A stretch of 64,000 nucleotides of DNA from Bolinopsis microptera (Eukaryota; Ctenophora; Tentaculata; Lobata; Bolinopsidae), in contig NC_087081.1 in assembly GCF_026151205.1 (NCBI RefSeq), forward strand, positions 12,668,340 to 12,732,339, read 5' to 3'. Within the stretch, counting starts at the first letter, position 1; the number at the start of each line of letters is the position of its first letter. The notes below the pieces were generated by a model. The model was given only the letters and a program-made list of their open reading frames with translations, was not told the origin of the DNA and did no database searches. Shown piece after piece: positions 25,179-36,701 of this stretch. A program made the position numbers and the translations under genes.

Positions 25179-25324
25179 GGGGACCCTAATGATCCAAATA
25201 CTTATCGACCAATATCCATATTCCATACTCCCCTTACTTGGGAAATGTATAGAATACTTTGTTAACCAACAGCTTACCGAGAACATTGAAACAAATAAAC
25301 TGCTCACCAACCAGTTATGGAAGT
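25179..25324 (+). pseudogene. LINE reverse-transcriptase fragment
   Basis: GDPNDPNTYRPISI, then after a frameshift LGKCIEYFVNQQLTENI and NKLLTNQ. This is the NYRPISIL block of LINE reverse transcriptases (CR1/jockey-like). It is truncated on both sides and frameshifted, hence dead. Confidence 0.8.
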
Positions 25325-25325
25325 G

Positions 25326-26012
25326 ACAATGACTTGGTGAATGTTGTCCAGAAATACGAAGGTCACTTGAGACGAACTCGTAGTTTTAGTGAAAGTGAGA
25401 GTCAGCAAGCCACAAACTCCACCACAGCACCGAAAGGAAAAAATAGACTGTTTCAGTTTGTGAAGAAAACGGGATCTACGCTTAGATCTCGCCTCGTTAC
25501 ATCTAAACAGCTTGCCTTAGGTGCTAAACATGGTAAAACTGAACCCTGTCACAGAAGAAACTGCAAGTGTTGTAAAATGATCATGAGTAAGGACTCCATC
25601 ACATCAAATGGCAAAAAGATCAAATCAGCCCCTGGTTGTTGCAAGACCTATAACATCATCTATCTTGTACAGTGTTCGATTTGTAAGAAAAACTATGTGG
25701 GTAGGACTATTAATAGCTTGCATAAAAGGATGGACGGACACAGGTCCAAATTTTATGAAATCATTGATGGTAGAACATTTGATATTACTAGTGATGAGTA
25801 TAGCCTAGGAGTTCACTTGATTGACTACGGTTTAGGAGTACATTATACATACAGATTTTAATGAAACTTTTATAACTTTTATTTTAGAGAATTGCAGTCC
25901 CAGTACACTTGAAGTAAAAGAAAATAACTACATACATTTGCTTAATTCTCTTAGACCTTTTGGCCTTAATACTGTCAATCCCTTTGGATTACCTATATTC
26001 CATAAACCTTAA
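25326..26012 (+). pseudogene. GIY-YIG endonuclease domain of a Penelope-like retroelement
   Basis: About 180 codons encode a basic Ser-rich linker, a zinc-binding-like cluster (CHRRNCKCCKM), then YNIIYLVQC and YVGRTINSLHKRMDGHRS. These are the two strand motifs of the GIY-YIG nuclease fold followed by its conserved Arg and His. The frame stops at 25859. A shifted frame continues with NNYIHLLNSLRPFGLNTV, the usual C-terminal block, to about 26012. In Penelope-like elements this nuclease follows the reverse transcriptase. Here only a fragment from a different (LINE) RT precedes it, so two elements are probably nested or joined. Confidence 0.75.
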
Positions 26013-26399
26013 TATGATCTTTTTACCTTTTTCGGATTCTTAGTTTCACTAACCTTTTAACATTTTTTAGGTTCAATGTCACTGGAGATGACTACAATCG
26101 AAATATATTTGGCAAGAATCTGAATGTTTTCAGTGTTGAAAGTTTAGTTTCTTAAATCCTGGAGTAGTCATTCGTGTCCCTGATATGTGGGTTAATTCTC
26201 ACTCTCCTGCTCACCAACCATCAGTTTGGATTTAGGAATAATCAAGGAGTTGAGAATATTCTTCCGCCCCGAGGTTCGAGACCTGGAACGGCCCCAAGGA
26301 ACAAATTTGGCTTGGGTAGACTTTCTGAATACGAGGCTTTCTGAATATGAGGCAGTTTTGCGCAATTGACCACGCCTTTTTTGGCACTTTCGCGATATA

Positions 26400-27260
26400 T
26401 AAACCCACATATCTCAATTTCTGATTGGAGAAAGGAGATCAATGCAAAATGGGTATGAAAATGACCAGAATCATCACATTTAGGGGGTAGAACCTGGTTT
26501 CAAAGTCCTCACGCTTAAGGTTGATGAGTTATGTGACCACGCCCTTCTACGCGTACGCTCTCGCGAGTAACAATTATCACACTTATTTCATGATATGATC
26601 TCAGCTTCTGATGGGAGTAAAGGGCTCATCTTTGGCATACAAATGGTCAGAATCATCACATCGAGTGGGGTAAATCATGGTTTTAAAGTCTACAGACTTC
26701 AGGTTGTTGAACTATTAGGTCAAAACGTAACTTAAGGCTCTCGCGAGCCGAAATTTATGTACTTATTACAAGATATCTCAGCTTCTAATGGGAGCTAAGG
26801 GCTCATCTTTGGCATACAAATGGTCAGAATCATCACATTGAGTGGGGTAGATCATGGTTTTAAAGTCTACAGACTTCAGGTTGTTGAATTATTAGGTCAA
26901 AACGTAACTTTAGGCTCTCGCGAGCCGAAATGTATGTACTTATTACAAGATATCTCAGCTTCTAATGGGAGCTAAGGGCTCATCTTTGGCATACAAATGG
27001 TCAGAATCATCACATTGAGTGGGGTAGATCATGGTTTTAAAGTCTGCAGACCTTAGGTTGTGGAGTTATAAGGTCAAAATGTAATTTTAGGCTCTTGCGA
27101 GTAGTAGTTAATTTACTTATTACAAGATATCTCAGCTTCTGATGATAGCTAAGCGCTCATCTTGGCCATAAAAATGGTCAAAATCATCACATTGAGTGGG
27201 TAGAGCACGATTTTAATGTCTACAGACTTCAGGTGTACGAGTTATTAGGTCAGACCCCAT
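26400..27260. repeat. ~177-bp tandem repeat, about 5 copies
   Basis: AGATATCTCAGCTTCT recurs at about 26771, 26948 and 27125, with more diverged copies before. Each is followed by GGGCTCATCTTTGGCATAC and GGCTCTCGCGAGC. The two central copies are nearly identical. GGCTCTCGCGAGCC is itself palindromic. Confidence 0.92.
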
Positions 27261-28179
27261 TTTTACCCATGTATACAAGCACAATATACATTATACATTA
27301 CAAGCACTATGTACTAGCAATAACTCCGATAAAAAACTTATAGAGAAAGTTCTGACTTTTGCACTTTAAAACAACTGATCGGTATAAGTTATAACGTAGG
27401 ATGCCACGACCATTGATGAAAGTGTTACTCGCAGCCCAAATTGGCACTGGGTGTGAAACTCAGTCAAGAATAGGTACCAAATTGTCAGCCTTAAAGGCGA
27501 TTCCGGAAATGTACCTTGAAGGCTTTGAGTAGAACTAAATGAAGCTCAGATCAAGAAATTTGAGGAATACTTGGTGAAAGTTTTTAAAGCTTACAACAGA
27601 GTTTGTCACATTTGACATGTTGAGAGCCTATCAATATAGTAATATTGATTATATATTTGACTTGCCACCAACATCGCACTCTATTGTAAAGGGGACACAT
27701 CCCAAGATTACCGGTCTTTCGTCAAAGACCAGTCCAATATGTTCATGTTGGTCACATGTTTCTGTAAGAACAAAGATATCGACAACAGATGTGGCGGGAG
27801 ATGTAAATTCTCAAAGAAAGGTGTGCTTAGCTATGCTTATTGTGTCTGCCAAAGACAGATCAGGCCCACCTAACTCAACCTAAGACTCTAAGAGATAGAA
27901 GCCATTAAAACCTTCAAGAAATACACGTAAAAAGGCTAACAAAGAGTAAGTTTATATATTTCGGTATTGATCAATCATTGCATATGAATGATGAACTGTT
28001 ACTTGAATATCCTGTAAAACGAAAATCTGACTATTTTATTTGTTATCAAGGGAAAGTTTAATGCTATTATATATTCATCAAATAGATTATCATCCTATAT
28101 TGAGTTGTGATCTCATGTTTCAATTTTGAAAATGTATGTCCATTTACTACATAACAATAGATTAGCAGAACAGTCTACT
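27261..28179. other. Noncoding or decayed; no gene supported
   Basis: An 88-codon frame at 27617-27883 shows no recognisable motif. The part nearest 28180 may be more of the decayed LINE that follows. Confidence 0.4.
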
Positions 28180-28610
28180 GCTTGTTTATTTGCAGATGAC
28201 AGTGCACTATATTTTGATAATATCACTTGAGGCTCGTCTGACAATGTAGTAGAAGTAGTATAAAGATTTTATATGAATGGCTTAGAATTAACAAGCTGAG
28301 ATTAAATGTTTCAAAATCCTCATTCATAGTATTCGACAAATGTCCTAATCTTGATGGACTGTCGATCCCTCTTGATTTGGAACATGGCAGTCTTCACATA
28401 AATCCCAGAAATACCTAGGTCTGGTAATAGACAACCTGTTAAACTTTCAGGACCATATAATATTGATTATGTAAGATCATGTTACTAGGAGAATAGGAGC
28501 ATTATTATAATCTAGGTTTTAAAAAACTACATACTTCCACTGAAATATAGAAAAATGTTTGTAAACGCTCTTATGCTTCCTCAATTTGATTACATGGATA
28601 TTATAGCTGA
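28180..28610 (+). pseudogene. Decayed LINE reverse transcriptase with FADD box
   Basis: Short in-frame pieces in correct order, broken by stops and frameshifts: CLFADDSALYF (catalytic box, normally Y/FADD), WLRINKLRLNVSKSSFIVF, YLGLVIDNLLNFQDHI, then LPLKYRKMFVNALMLPQFDY. This is the standard order of palm, thumb and post-thumb blocks of CR1/jockey-like LINEs. Confidence 0.85.
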
Positions 28611-30370
28611 TTTTACATTTTGAATGCTTTCGACTAGTTTCTAGTACAATTGCCCAAAATTTAATACTCTGTACTTAGATTACAAACTAACTCACCTAGC
28701 AAAAGGGATCGGAGAGAGCGAACAGGACTGTTGTGTTATTATCCCATAACGTCAGAATGTATAGTAGTTCATCTTGAGAAGAAAACATTTCCACTTATAC
28801 TCTTCATCACATTCTGACAAATATTTATCATTGATATATAGTATAATTACACAGCAGACTTCTATTTTGATTTGAACGGGTCATGTTTCAAGCAAATTAG
28901 GAGCCCTTACCACTGCCGTAGATTATAAGTCCATATTTTAGCAACCATATTTTAGGAATGCTGCATTCTGGACGGCATTGTTTTTCAGATCAATTCACCT
29001 GGACAAAAATAGTAATTGAGTAGTTACCCTGTCTTCACTGCAAAAATTATTCGGTGAATAAAAGATTATTATTCCCATTATTATCACTTATCAAACGAGA
29101 TAGCTACAACAAATATCATCAAGTGTCTAGACGAAAGGTCTTACCTCTATTCTCTGGTTGCTACTTGCGGGTTGGTTGAACATTTTAAAGTCAGCGAGTG
29201 CCAGCGGTAATCGATTACAATTCAACAATTAAAGATACCAGCTTACGTGCATTGCATGACTCAATAACAAGTAACCTTAAACTCAGTTTTAATTCTCAAA
29301 ACGAAAATATTTACTCCGCAAACGTTTACAAAGTTTGCAATTTGGATAAAGCTTGGATGCGCGGCTTGACTACTTGACTAGAATTACATAACATTTTTAA
29401 AAAAATTTCTAATGTAATGTCTTATTTCAATTTTTTCTCCAACCAATGTTAATGACCAAAACTCTATTAAGCATACCATATACTAGTGTAGCGTAAGAAT
29501 TATACTTATATATTAATCATACCAATACCATAATTATCAACACTGAACGGTATATTTTGTATTTGTCATGAGCAAATAAAATAAACTACCGTCAATCATT
29601 AATTACGAACAGTGGATCCATTAAATAAAAATTTAATCGTTTATGAAATGACCACTTGTATTTTTCAATGACAATTATTGCCAAATTTGGAAAACTAAAG
29701 TTTAAATTGATAATGAAATATAATTTGCAATTAGTCGTTGTTGCATTGCGCGCGGCGCGAGTGACCGTCCGTTTGACACACTCGCTGCTAATAGTAGAGG
29801 CTCTTACGGGCAAATAAGGCACTCTTCTGCTGGAGCCCCTAGGCTCCTGGGATGATCGTTTAAAGGACTAGTAAGTAGTGCCGCATCGATAGCCGATCTC
29901 AGATGCCACTATGGAGGCTGTATAGCCATGTGCTGACGGTTATTTGCTTTTTTCCGCGCACCTCGCTAAATCACAAAATACCCGCTCGAATTTGATTTCA
30001 AAATATTCACAAAACTCCTAGATACCTACTTGACGATATTACGTAGCCAGATTTACCTCTGTTGCCTATCTCTTGGTGTTATGACTATTCAAAGTTTCAG
30101 ATTGTCACGTGACACATTATGTCACAGTAAATGCGCGCAAGAAAAACTTTCACACATATTTTTGATTCGGCGCAAGCGCGTTCCGCACAATTACTACAAA
30201 AAGAACCAGGGTTTTTCCCGACGAGTAATACTACTATACGTAATTTATTACTATGTGTGATACGAATGGTAACGAAACTTGTATCATAAGAAACAGTGAT
30301 TTAAAAACAAGCTGCTATGATAAATGTTGCTATAAATCAGTAAGCACTACCTCGATGTAAGCATATTAGC
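28611..30370. other. Noncoding, AT-rich; no gene seen
   Basis: Likely further decayed LINE sequence at the start, then unique AT-rich DNA. There is no supported exon on either strand. Confidence 0.4.
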
Positions 30371-30464
30371 GGTCGTTCACATAATACGGAATCACCGAGA
30401 GGGGGGGGGGGGGGGGTCAAATTAAACGTTGTTCAGGACGTGATTACGTAATATGTCAACGATC
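30371..30464. mobile_element. Short MITE with internal poly-G
   Basis: The left arm TCGTTCACATAATACGG..AATCAC (from 30373) is matched in reverse complement by GTGATTACGTAATATGTCAACGA (30440-30462). A 17-bp G run lies between. About 94 bp, noncoding. Confidence 0.5.
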
Positions 30465-31131
30465 CTGTAAGAACATTACATTAGCCGTTACATAACATAC
30501 ATTGAGTTTTACGGGGCTAAATTTGAACTTTAACAAGTTCTCTGTTTGTTCTGGTGTTAGTTGGCATAACAAATACACCATTTGCAGCTTTAAATGTGAC
30601 AGTGATCAGTGACGGGGAAGATGTAAAATAACATTTAGTGATTTAGTCCGCCGCATTTCCCTAACACCCAGTTTGGAATTTGGATCTTATGTCATGGTCA
30701 GTGTAATAAATTCCAACGAATCTTTAGACTAATATCCACCAGGTTCTGAAAATAGCACTTTCAGCTGCTTTAAAAAATAAGCTATTTCTAATTTTCGATC
30801 TGACTGTAACTTCGTCGATTAGGCGAGGTTTTACAAGATAAAAAACTTTCATATGCCCCGTTTTAAACATCAAACTGTATTTTAATGTAATTAACAATGT
30901 AATAAAAACCATTTGTTTAATCAGAACTAAAAATGTCATAGCTGAAATCGATGGATCAGTCTGATAAAAGTTGAAACTGGTATAACGTGCTTCAAACCCC
31001 GGGTTGACACTTGGCCGTAAATCTGTGTTTGACATCTAGAGTTCTAAAGCTTACACACAAGAATTTTAGCAAACGCAATGTATTAAGAGAATACAACGTC
31101 AGAGAATTAAATTACAAAGAATACAAAAGTA

Positions 31132-31186
31132 ATGTCCACAATCATTGATATAAACAAGATGGATGTTGACGTCTTATTCGCTGAAG
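31132..31186 (+). CDS. Possible short first exon, unlinked
   Basis: ATG opens 18 codons (MSTIIDINKMDVDVLFAE) ending at a phase-1 GAAG|GTACTT donor. The D-x-D-x-LF motif is like DLDILFE in the exon at 21215-21464, and the phase also fits 40231. It could be an alternative first exon, a duplicate, or chance. Confidence 0.22.
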
Positions 31187-33867
31187 GTACTTTTGTAGAG
31201 TATAGCTGTGAAGTAAGCTTAATTCCTTTATCCTTCCCTAGACCGTCCTCCAATCTGAAGTTATACAATTGTTATGCAATCTGAATTCTGAAGTTGTAGC
31301 AATTCGACTTCTAAACACCTTTCCTTTCTGTCAATATTTCAACAGCAGGATAATTCTGTGATATAATAGTATGAAACACTCAGAATTGTAACCACAAGTC
31401 TATATTTATGAAAAGAATCTAGACTTGTGGTTAAAATTCTGAGTCTCTTTCTGTCCTCTGAAGCATGTCGGTACCACGTGACCTCACCTATTATGTTTTA
31501 AAGACCCGAGGGCCACACTAAAGGGCTTTGAAACCGGTTTATTGAATACAATATAATATAAAAATAAATAAAACTGCAATCGTAACATTCATGTCGATAC
31601 TAACTGAAATAATATAATCTGTAGTTAAAATAATAATACTGTCACTTAATTAAGATATATGATATAGGTAATAAAATAAATATCTCTTTTATTTCCACAC
31701 TAATTCTCACACCAAGCTTTAATTCACACACCAAAACTTTAAATTTTATCAGATTACAAATGTCCTAATATATACGTCTCTTATCTTTAGTTAAAAAGTC
31801 AGGGGTGCAGCCGTTGTACTTCAATTAAAATAATTGATCACGCCGGATCACGATGTTATTTTATCAAAATCAGCTAGCCGTTTAGAATTGATTGCTGAGC
31901 TCTGTGCAGGCTGTGTGTGGTACTGTGTAGTGGGTGTGTGTGTGTGTGTCTGAAGTGAGCGGTAACAGTCCTTGTGAGTGGTTGTTATTATGATGCGCTG
32001 AGATCAAGTTGATGATATATTATGTGATTGTGCGTGTTGTGCTGATAAGGCTTTGATTGAGCGATGTTACAGTTTTTGAAAATAAACACATTGCACGAGC
32101 ACATAAAAGTGTTTTATAAACATTACAGTAATGTGTATCTTTTTTCGCTCTTGTGAGTGGGTCCATCATATTTCATTTTTGGGGACGAAGTGAGAGTCTC
32201 CTACAATCAAATATTAGCATATCGCATTGCACTAGATGATATCAGAGTTGAAGTATTAAATCAGATTTCGGAGCGTACAGACTACAGGGTGTTCAAAAAT
32301 ATTGCAAGGATGTACTTTTGAATAACTCTTTATCCACTAGGATTGCCGACTAGGATCAGCTACTACAAAAGTAAACTGCAGTTTAGACAAATGACTTGTC
32401 TAAACTTGATTTTGTGAAAAGTTATTGGTAGTTCTAAGGTTTAATGGCTAATTTTGAGTTATGTTTTTCTCGAAGAAATATGGGCAATTTATTCCATGGT
32501 CCTATATGGCTGATGGCACACCAAACCATAACTTTTTCCTTGGAATTTACTTTGGAAAGACCTGCATAAACAGTGAGCTAGTGAATTGACGATGATTAAA
32601 ATTGTGAAACAGTACCAAGGATTAGTTAGGTAAATCAACCAAATTTGCCTCGGTTGCTAGGGCACTGATTGTGGTTGCTATGGGGCCATGGCAACGTGTT
32701 ATCGAGTTATAAGACCTTGATTTTAGAATTTAATCCCACCAAACCTGCATAATATCGAAGATCCCCTGTACTTTAAAGTAATGCTTACGACGTTTGTGAA
32801 ATCATTCTTAATTGTGAATAATGGAAAAATCAAATAAATGGAATGGAAAATGGTTTCAAAAAGTCGAAAAATGTGACTAAAATTGTTGTAGACTAAAAAT
32901 TTTCAAAATTATGGTGACCAAATTTATTGTCAACCAAATTTATTGGCCCTAAGGTAATACGAGCACAAGGCTCAGTCTGTTCAATAATAAAAAATACTGA
33001 CAATAAATCATTGCTTCTAAGTTGGTTGTAATTGTGGAGGAAAGCTTGAAGGTACACAATTAAGAATAACTAATATTAACTAACCAGGTTACAAGTAAGA
33101 CAGTCAGTTTGTTGCAGAGGTACATCAGTCACAGTCATAGTGTGAACTAAAGCATCTGGCTCTGGTGTCCATCACACTTGTCCACCGACCACTGTAGATT
33201 GTAGCACCGCTTCAAATCATCTCCTAAACAGTTTAAAGCTAAAGTAGTTTAAACGAAGAGTAGCGCAATATATTTTTATCAAGAATAGACCACATTAAAA
33301 TCAATAAAATCTTGGGCTGCAACTTCAAATTGCCACCTCAATCAAAATGAGCACTTGATTCCTACGTGGATAAGAACAATATCCTTTGAGGAGCTATAAA
33401 ATAATGACATTATACATCTTTCAATATCATACATTTAAAACACTGCGTGGGGAAGTTAAACATAACTTTCGAGATACAAATCGAAAAGTTCAAACATCCA
33501 GACAAGATATATTACTATTAAGTATCTGTGCTCCCAAAAATCTTAACAACCCTCTAACACCAGGTTAGTAGCCAGCTGTTACGGTAATAGCCCAGTCCTC
33601 TAACAACCCTCTAATAGCCATAACACCACCAGTAGTTATCAGGTATAATCCACGATTCTGCCTTCACTGATTATCAGCCAGTGTCCACAATTATTTAATA
33701 AAGGATAACACTACACAGTGTAACTGTATATATATATGATATGATATTTATGATAAATACAATGTATTTAAACATAAAATCGAGGGTTTAGCTGACACCT
33801 ATATTTCCCTGGTATCATAAGCCACAATTATTTTTTTACATCACACCAGTTATCCCCAATCGATGAA
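31187..33867. other. Noncoding; hairpin and (GT)n only
   Basis: Contains an imperfect 25-bp inverted repeat (31378-31402 with 31420-31444, 17-nt loop) about 190 bp after the candidate exon, and a short GT repeat near 31930. No coding region was supported. Confidence 0.4.
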
Positions 33868-33960
33868 GATCATTTTCCAGATGTCTTGAAAAACTACAGA
33901 CCAGTGTCAAACCTTGGGAAAACTAATTAAAAGAGAAGGCTACAGGAGCAATGAGCATGT
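33868..33960 (+). pseudogene. Tiny LINE reverse-transcriptase fragment
   Basis: DVLKNYRPVSNLG, then shifted LIKRE, matches the NYRPVSNL block of LINE reverse transcriptases. It is too short to classify. Confidence 0.5.
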
Positions 33961-34450
33961 AATGATGACCTCAATTGTCCTGGACAATATGCTTACAAAA
34001 GAGATCATATTTCACTTGTTATTAAGATAGTGTTCATGATATCTTCATAGCAGCTGATGAAAATATGAACATATTTCTGTTCTTCAGATTAAGTCAAAAC
34101 CTTCGTCAACCGACCGAGAAATTATTTCTTGAGGACAAAGAACTGGATGTTTAAATAGGTACCGCGACAATTGACCCCCTGACAATTGACTTCCCGACAA
34201 TTGACCCCCTAGGTAGTTAAACTGGGGTCAATTGTCTCGAAATCTAGGGTTTAGTACGACAATTGACCCCCGACAATTGACCCCCTATGTAATTACACTG
34301 GGGTCAATTGTCACGAAATTTAGGGCTTAGTACGACAATTGACCGCCCGACAATTGACCCCCCAACAATTGACCGCCCGAAAATTGACCCCCCGACAAGT
34401 GACCCCCTGACAATTGACCCCCCATGTAATTACACAGGGATCAATTGATT

Positions 34451-36243
34451 GGGTCAGGGTCAGGGCCAGGGTCAGGGTCAGGGTCAGGGTCAGGGTCAGG
34501 GTCAGGGTCAGGGTCAGGGTCAGGGTCAGGGTCAGGGTCAGGGTCAGGGTCAGGGTCAGGGTCAGGGTCAGGGTCAGGGTCAGGGTCAGGGTCAGGGTCA
34601 GGCTCAGGGTCAGGGCTCAGGGTCAGGCCTCAGGCCTCAGGGTCAGGCCTCAGGGTCAGGCCTCAGGGTCAGGGTCAGGGTCAGGGTCAGGTTCAGGGTC
34701 AGGGTCAGGGTCAGGGTCAGGGTCAGGGTCAGGGTCAGGGTCAGGCCTCAGGGTCAGGGTCAGGGTCAGGGTCAGGGTCAGGGTCAGGGTCAGGGTCAGG
34801 GTCAGGGTCAGGGTCAGGGTCAGGGTCAGGGTCAGGGTCAGGGTCAGGGTCAGGGTCAGGGTCAGGGTCAGGGTCAGGGTCAGGGTCAGGGTCAGGCCTC
34901 AGGCCTCAGGGTCAGGCCTCAGGGTCAGGCCTCAGGGTCAGGCCTCAGGCCTCAGGGTCAGGCCTCAGGGTCAGGCCTCAGGGTCAGGGTCAGGGTCAGG
35001 GTCAGGCCTCAGGGTCAGGGTCAGGGTCAGGGTCAGGGTCAGGGTCAGGGTCAGGGTCAGGGTCAGGCCTCAGGGTCAGGGTCAGGGTCAGGGTCAGGGT
35101 CAGGGTCAGGGTCAGGGTCAGGGTCAGGGTCAGGGTCAGGGTCAGGGTCAGGGTCAGGCTCAGGGTCAGGGTCAGGGTCAGGGTCAGGGTCAGGGTCAGG
35201 GTCAGGGTCAGGGTCAGGGTCAGGGTCAGGGTCAGGGTCAGGGTCAGGGTCAGGGTCAGGGTCAGGCCTCAGGCCTCAGGGTCAGGCCTCAGGGTCAGGC
35301 CTCAGGGTCAGGCCTCAGGGTCAGGCCTCAGGGTCAGGCCTCAGGGTCAGGCCTCAGGGTCAGGCCTCAGGGTCAGGCCTCAGGGTCAGGCCTCAAGGTC
35401 AGGCCTCAGGGTCAGGGTCAGGGTCAGGGTCAGGGTCAGGGTCAGGGTCAGGGTCAGGGTCAGGGTCAGGGTCAGGGTCAGGGTCAGGGTCAGGGTCAGG
35501 GTCAGGGTCAGGCCTCAGGGTCAGGGTCAGGGTCAGGCCTCAGGGTCAGGGTCAGGGTCAGGGTCAGGGTCAGGGTCAGGGTCAGGGTCAGGGTCAGGGT
35601 CAGGGTCAGGGTCAGGGTCAGGGTCAGGGTCAGGGTCAGGGTCAGGGTCAGGGTCAGGGTCAGGGTCAGGGTCAGGGTCAGGGTCAGGGTCAGGGTCAGG
35701 GTCAGGGTCAGGGTCAGGGTCAGGGTCAGGGTCAGGGTCAGGGTCAGGGTCAGGGTCAGGCCTCAGGCCTCAGGGTCAGGCCTCAGGGTCAGGCCTCAGG
35801 GTCAGGCCTCAGGGTCAGGCCTCAGGGTCAGGCCTCAGGGTCAGGCCTCAGGGTCAGGCCTCAGGGTCAGGCCTCAGGGTCAGGCCTCAGGTCAGGCCTC
35901 AGGGTCAGGGTCAGGGTCAGGGTCAGGGTCAGGGTCAGGGTCAGGGTCAGGGTCAGGGTCAGGGTCAGGGTCAGGGTCAGGGTCAGGGTCAGGGTCAGGG
36001 TCAGGGTCAGGCCTCAGGGTCAGGGTCAGGGTCAGGGTCAGGGTCAGGGTCAGGGTCAGGGTCAGGGTCAGGGTCAGGGTCAGGGTCAGGGTCAGGGTCA
36101 GGGTCAGGGTCAGTAAAGGGTCAGGGTCAGGGTCAGGGTCAGGGTCAGTAAAGGGTCAGGGTCAGGGTCAGGGTCAGTAAAGGGTCAGGGTCAGTAAAGG
36201 GTCAGGGTCAGTAAAGGGTCAGGGTCAGTAAAGGGTCAGGGTC
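34451..36243. repeat. (GGGTCA)n satellite with GGCCTC variant blocks
   Basis: About 1.8 kb of GGGTCA hexamers, equal to TCAGGG. Blocks of a 12-bp variant (GGGTCAGGCCTCA) appear in at least three clusters (about 34620-34680, 34890-34990, 35260-35410 and again 35755-35905). The last ~130 bp change to GGGTCAGTAAA-type units before the TTAGGG tract. Confidence 0.97.
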
Positions 36244-36420
36244 AGTAAAGGGTTAGGGTTAGGGTTAGGGTTAGGGTTAGGGTTAGGGTTAGGGTTAGGG
36301 TTAGGGTTAGGGTTAGGGTTAGGGTTAGGGTTAGGGTTAGGGTTAGGGTTAGGGTTAGGGTTAGGGTTAGGGTTAGGGTTAGGGTTAGGGTTAGGGTTAG
36401 GATAAGGGTTAGGGTTAGGG
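36244..36420 (+). repeat. Interstitial telomeric repeat (TTAGGG)n, about 28 copies
   Basis: Uninterrupted TTAGGG from 36253 to 36420, except for one degenerate pair near 36400. The G-rich strand is the + strand. Single-copy sequence follows directly, so this is internal in this assembly and not a chromosome end. Confidence 0.97.
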
Positions 36421-36701
36421 TTAATTGTATTAAATTATATTGTCGGGGGGCTAATTGTCGGGGGTCAATTGTCGGGGGGTCAATTGTTGCCCACCCGTTT
36501 AAATACTATCTGCAGCTAATGTACATGATTCTAAAACTAATATAAATAATTCTAAAACTCAAATTAAAGTCTTTCGGTTTAATATAGTATTGCTCAATGA
36601 GATGGTGTGGAAATCGCTCATAAAACATTAGTAATGTTTGTGCCTACTATTAAAAGCCAGGGAGTGTTTTAGATGAGATTTGTAGTGAAATCAACAAGAA
36701 A

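Larger units (their letters stand above)
34158..36496. mobile_element. 2.34-kb TIR/TSD-bounded element carrying TCAGGG and TTAGGG arrays
   Basis: The identical 9-bp sequence GTTTAAATA occurs at 34149-34157 and 36497-36505. Inside it, the left end reads GGTACCGCGACAATTGACC and the right end is its imperfect reverse complement (GTCAATTGTTGCCCACC). Both subterminal regions carry repeated GACAATTGACCCCC, in opposite orientations. The middle is hexamer satellite (separate entries). There is no transposase gene. The open frames of over 500 codons here exist only because a stop-free hexamer repeats. Confidence 0.7.

Noticed and set aside
26270-26285. GGTTCGAGACC, a perfect pol III B-box consensus
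   Set aside because: No A box at the right distance and no tRNA-like stems, so a tRNA or SINE call is not supported.
27617-27883. 88-codon + frame
   Set aside because: No recognisable motif and located among decayed retroelement DNA. A single short frame is expected by chance.
30724-31035. 103-codon minus-strand frame with one hydrophobic stretch
   Set aside because: No splice partners, no family motif and an AT-rich chance-like composition. Listed only as a curiosity next to the exon candidate at 31132.
32285-32310. CAGGGTGTTCAAAAA, like a mariner terminal repeat
   Set aside because: No matching inverted end was found downstream, so an element cannot be delimited.
34414-36180. Three overlapping open frames of 555-588 codons on the + strand
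   Set aside because: They are the three readings of a hexamer without stop codons (Val-Arg, Gly-Ser, Gln-Gly repeats). The Met starts lie in flanking noncoding DNA and all frames are equally open.
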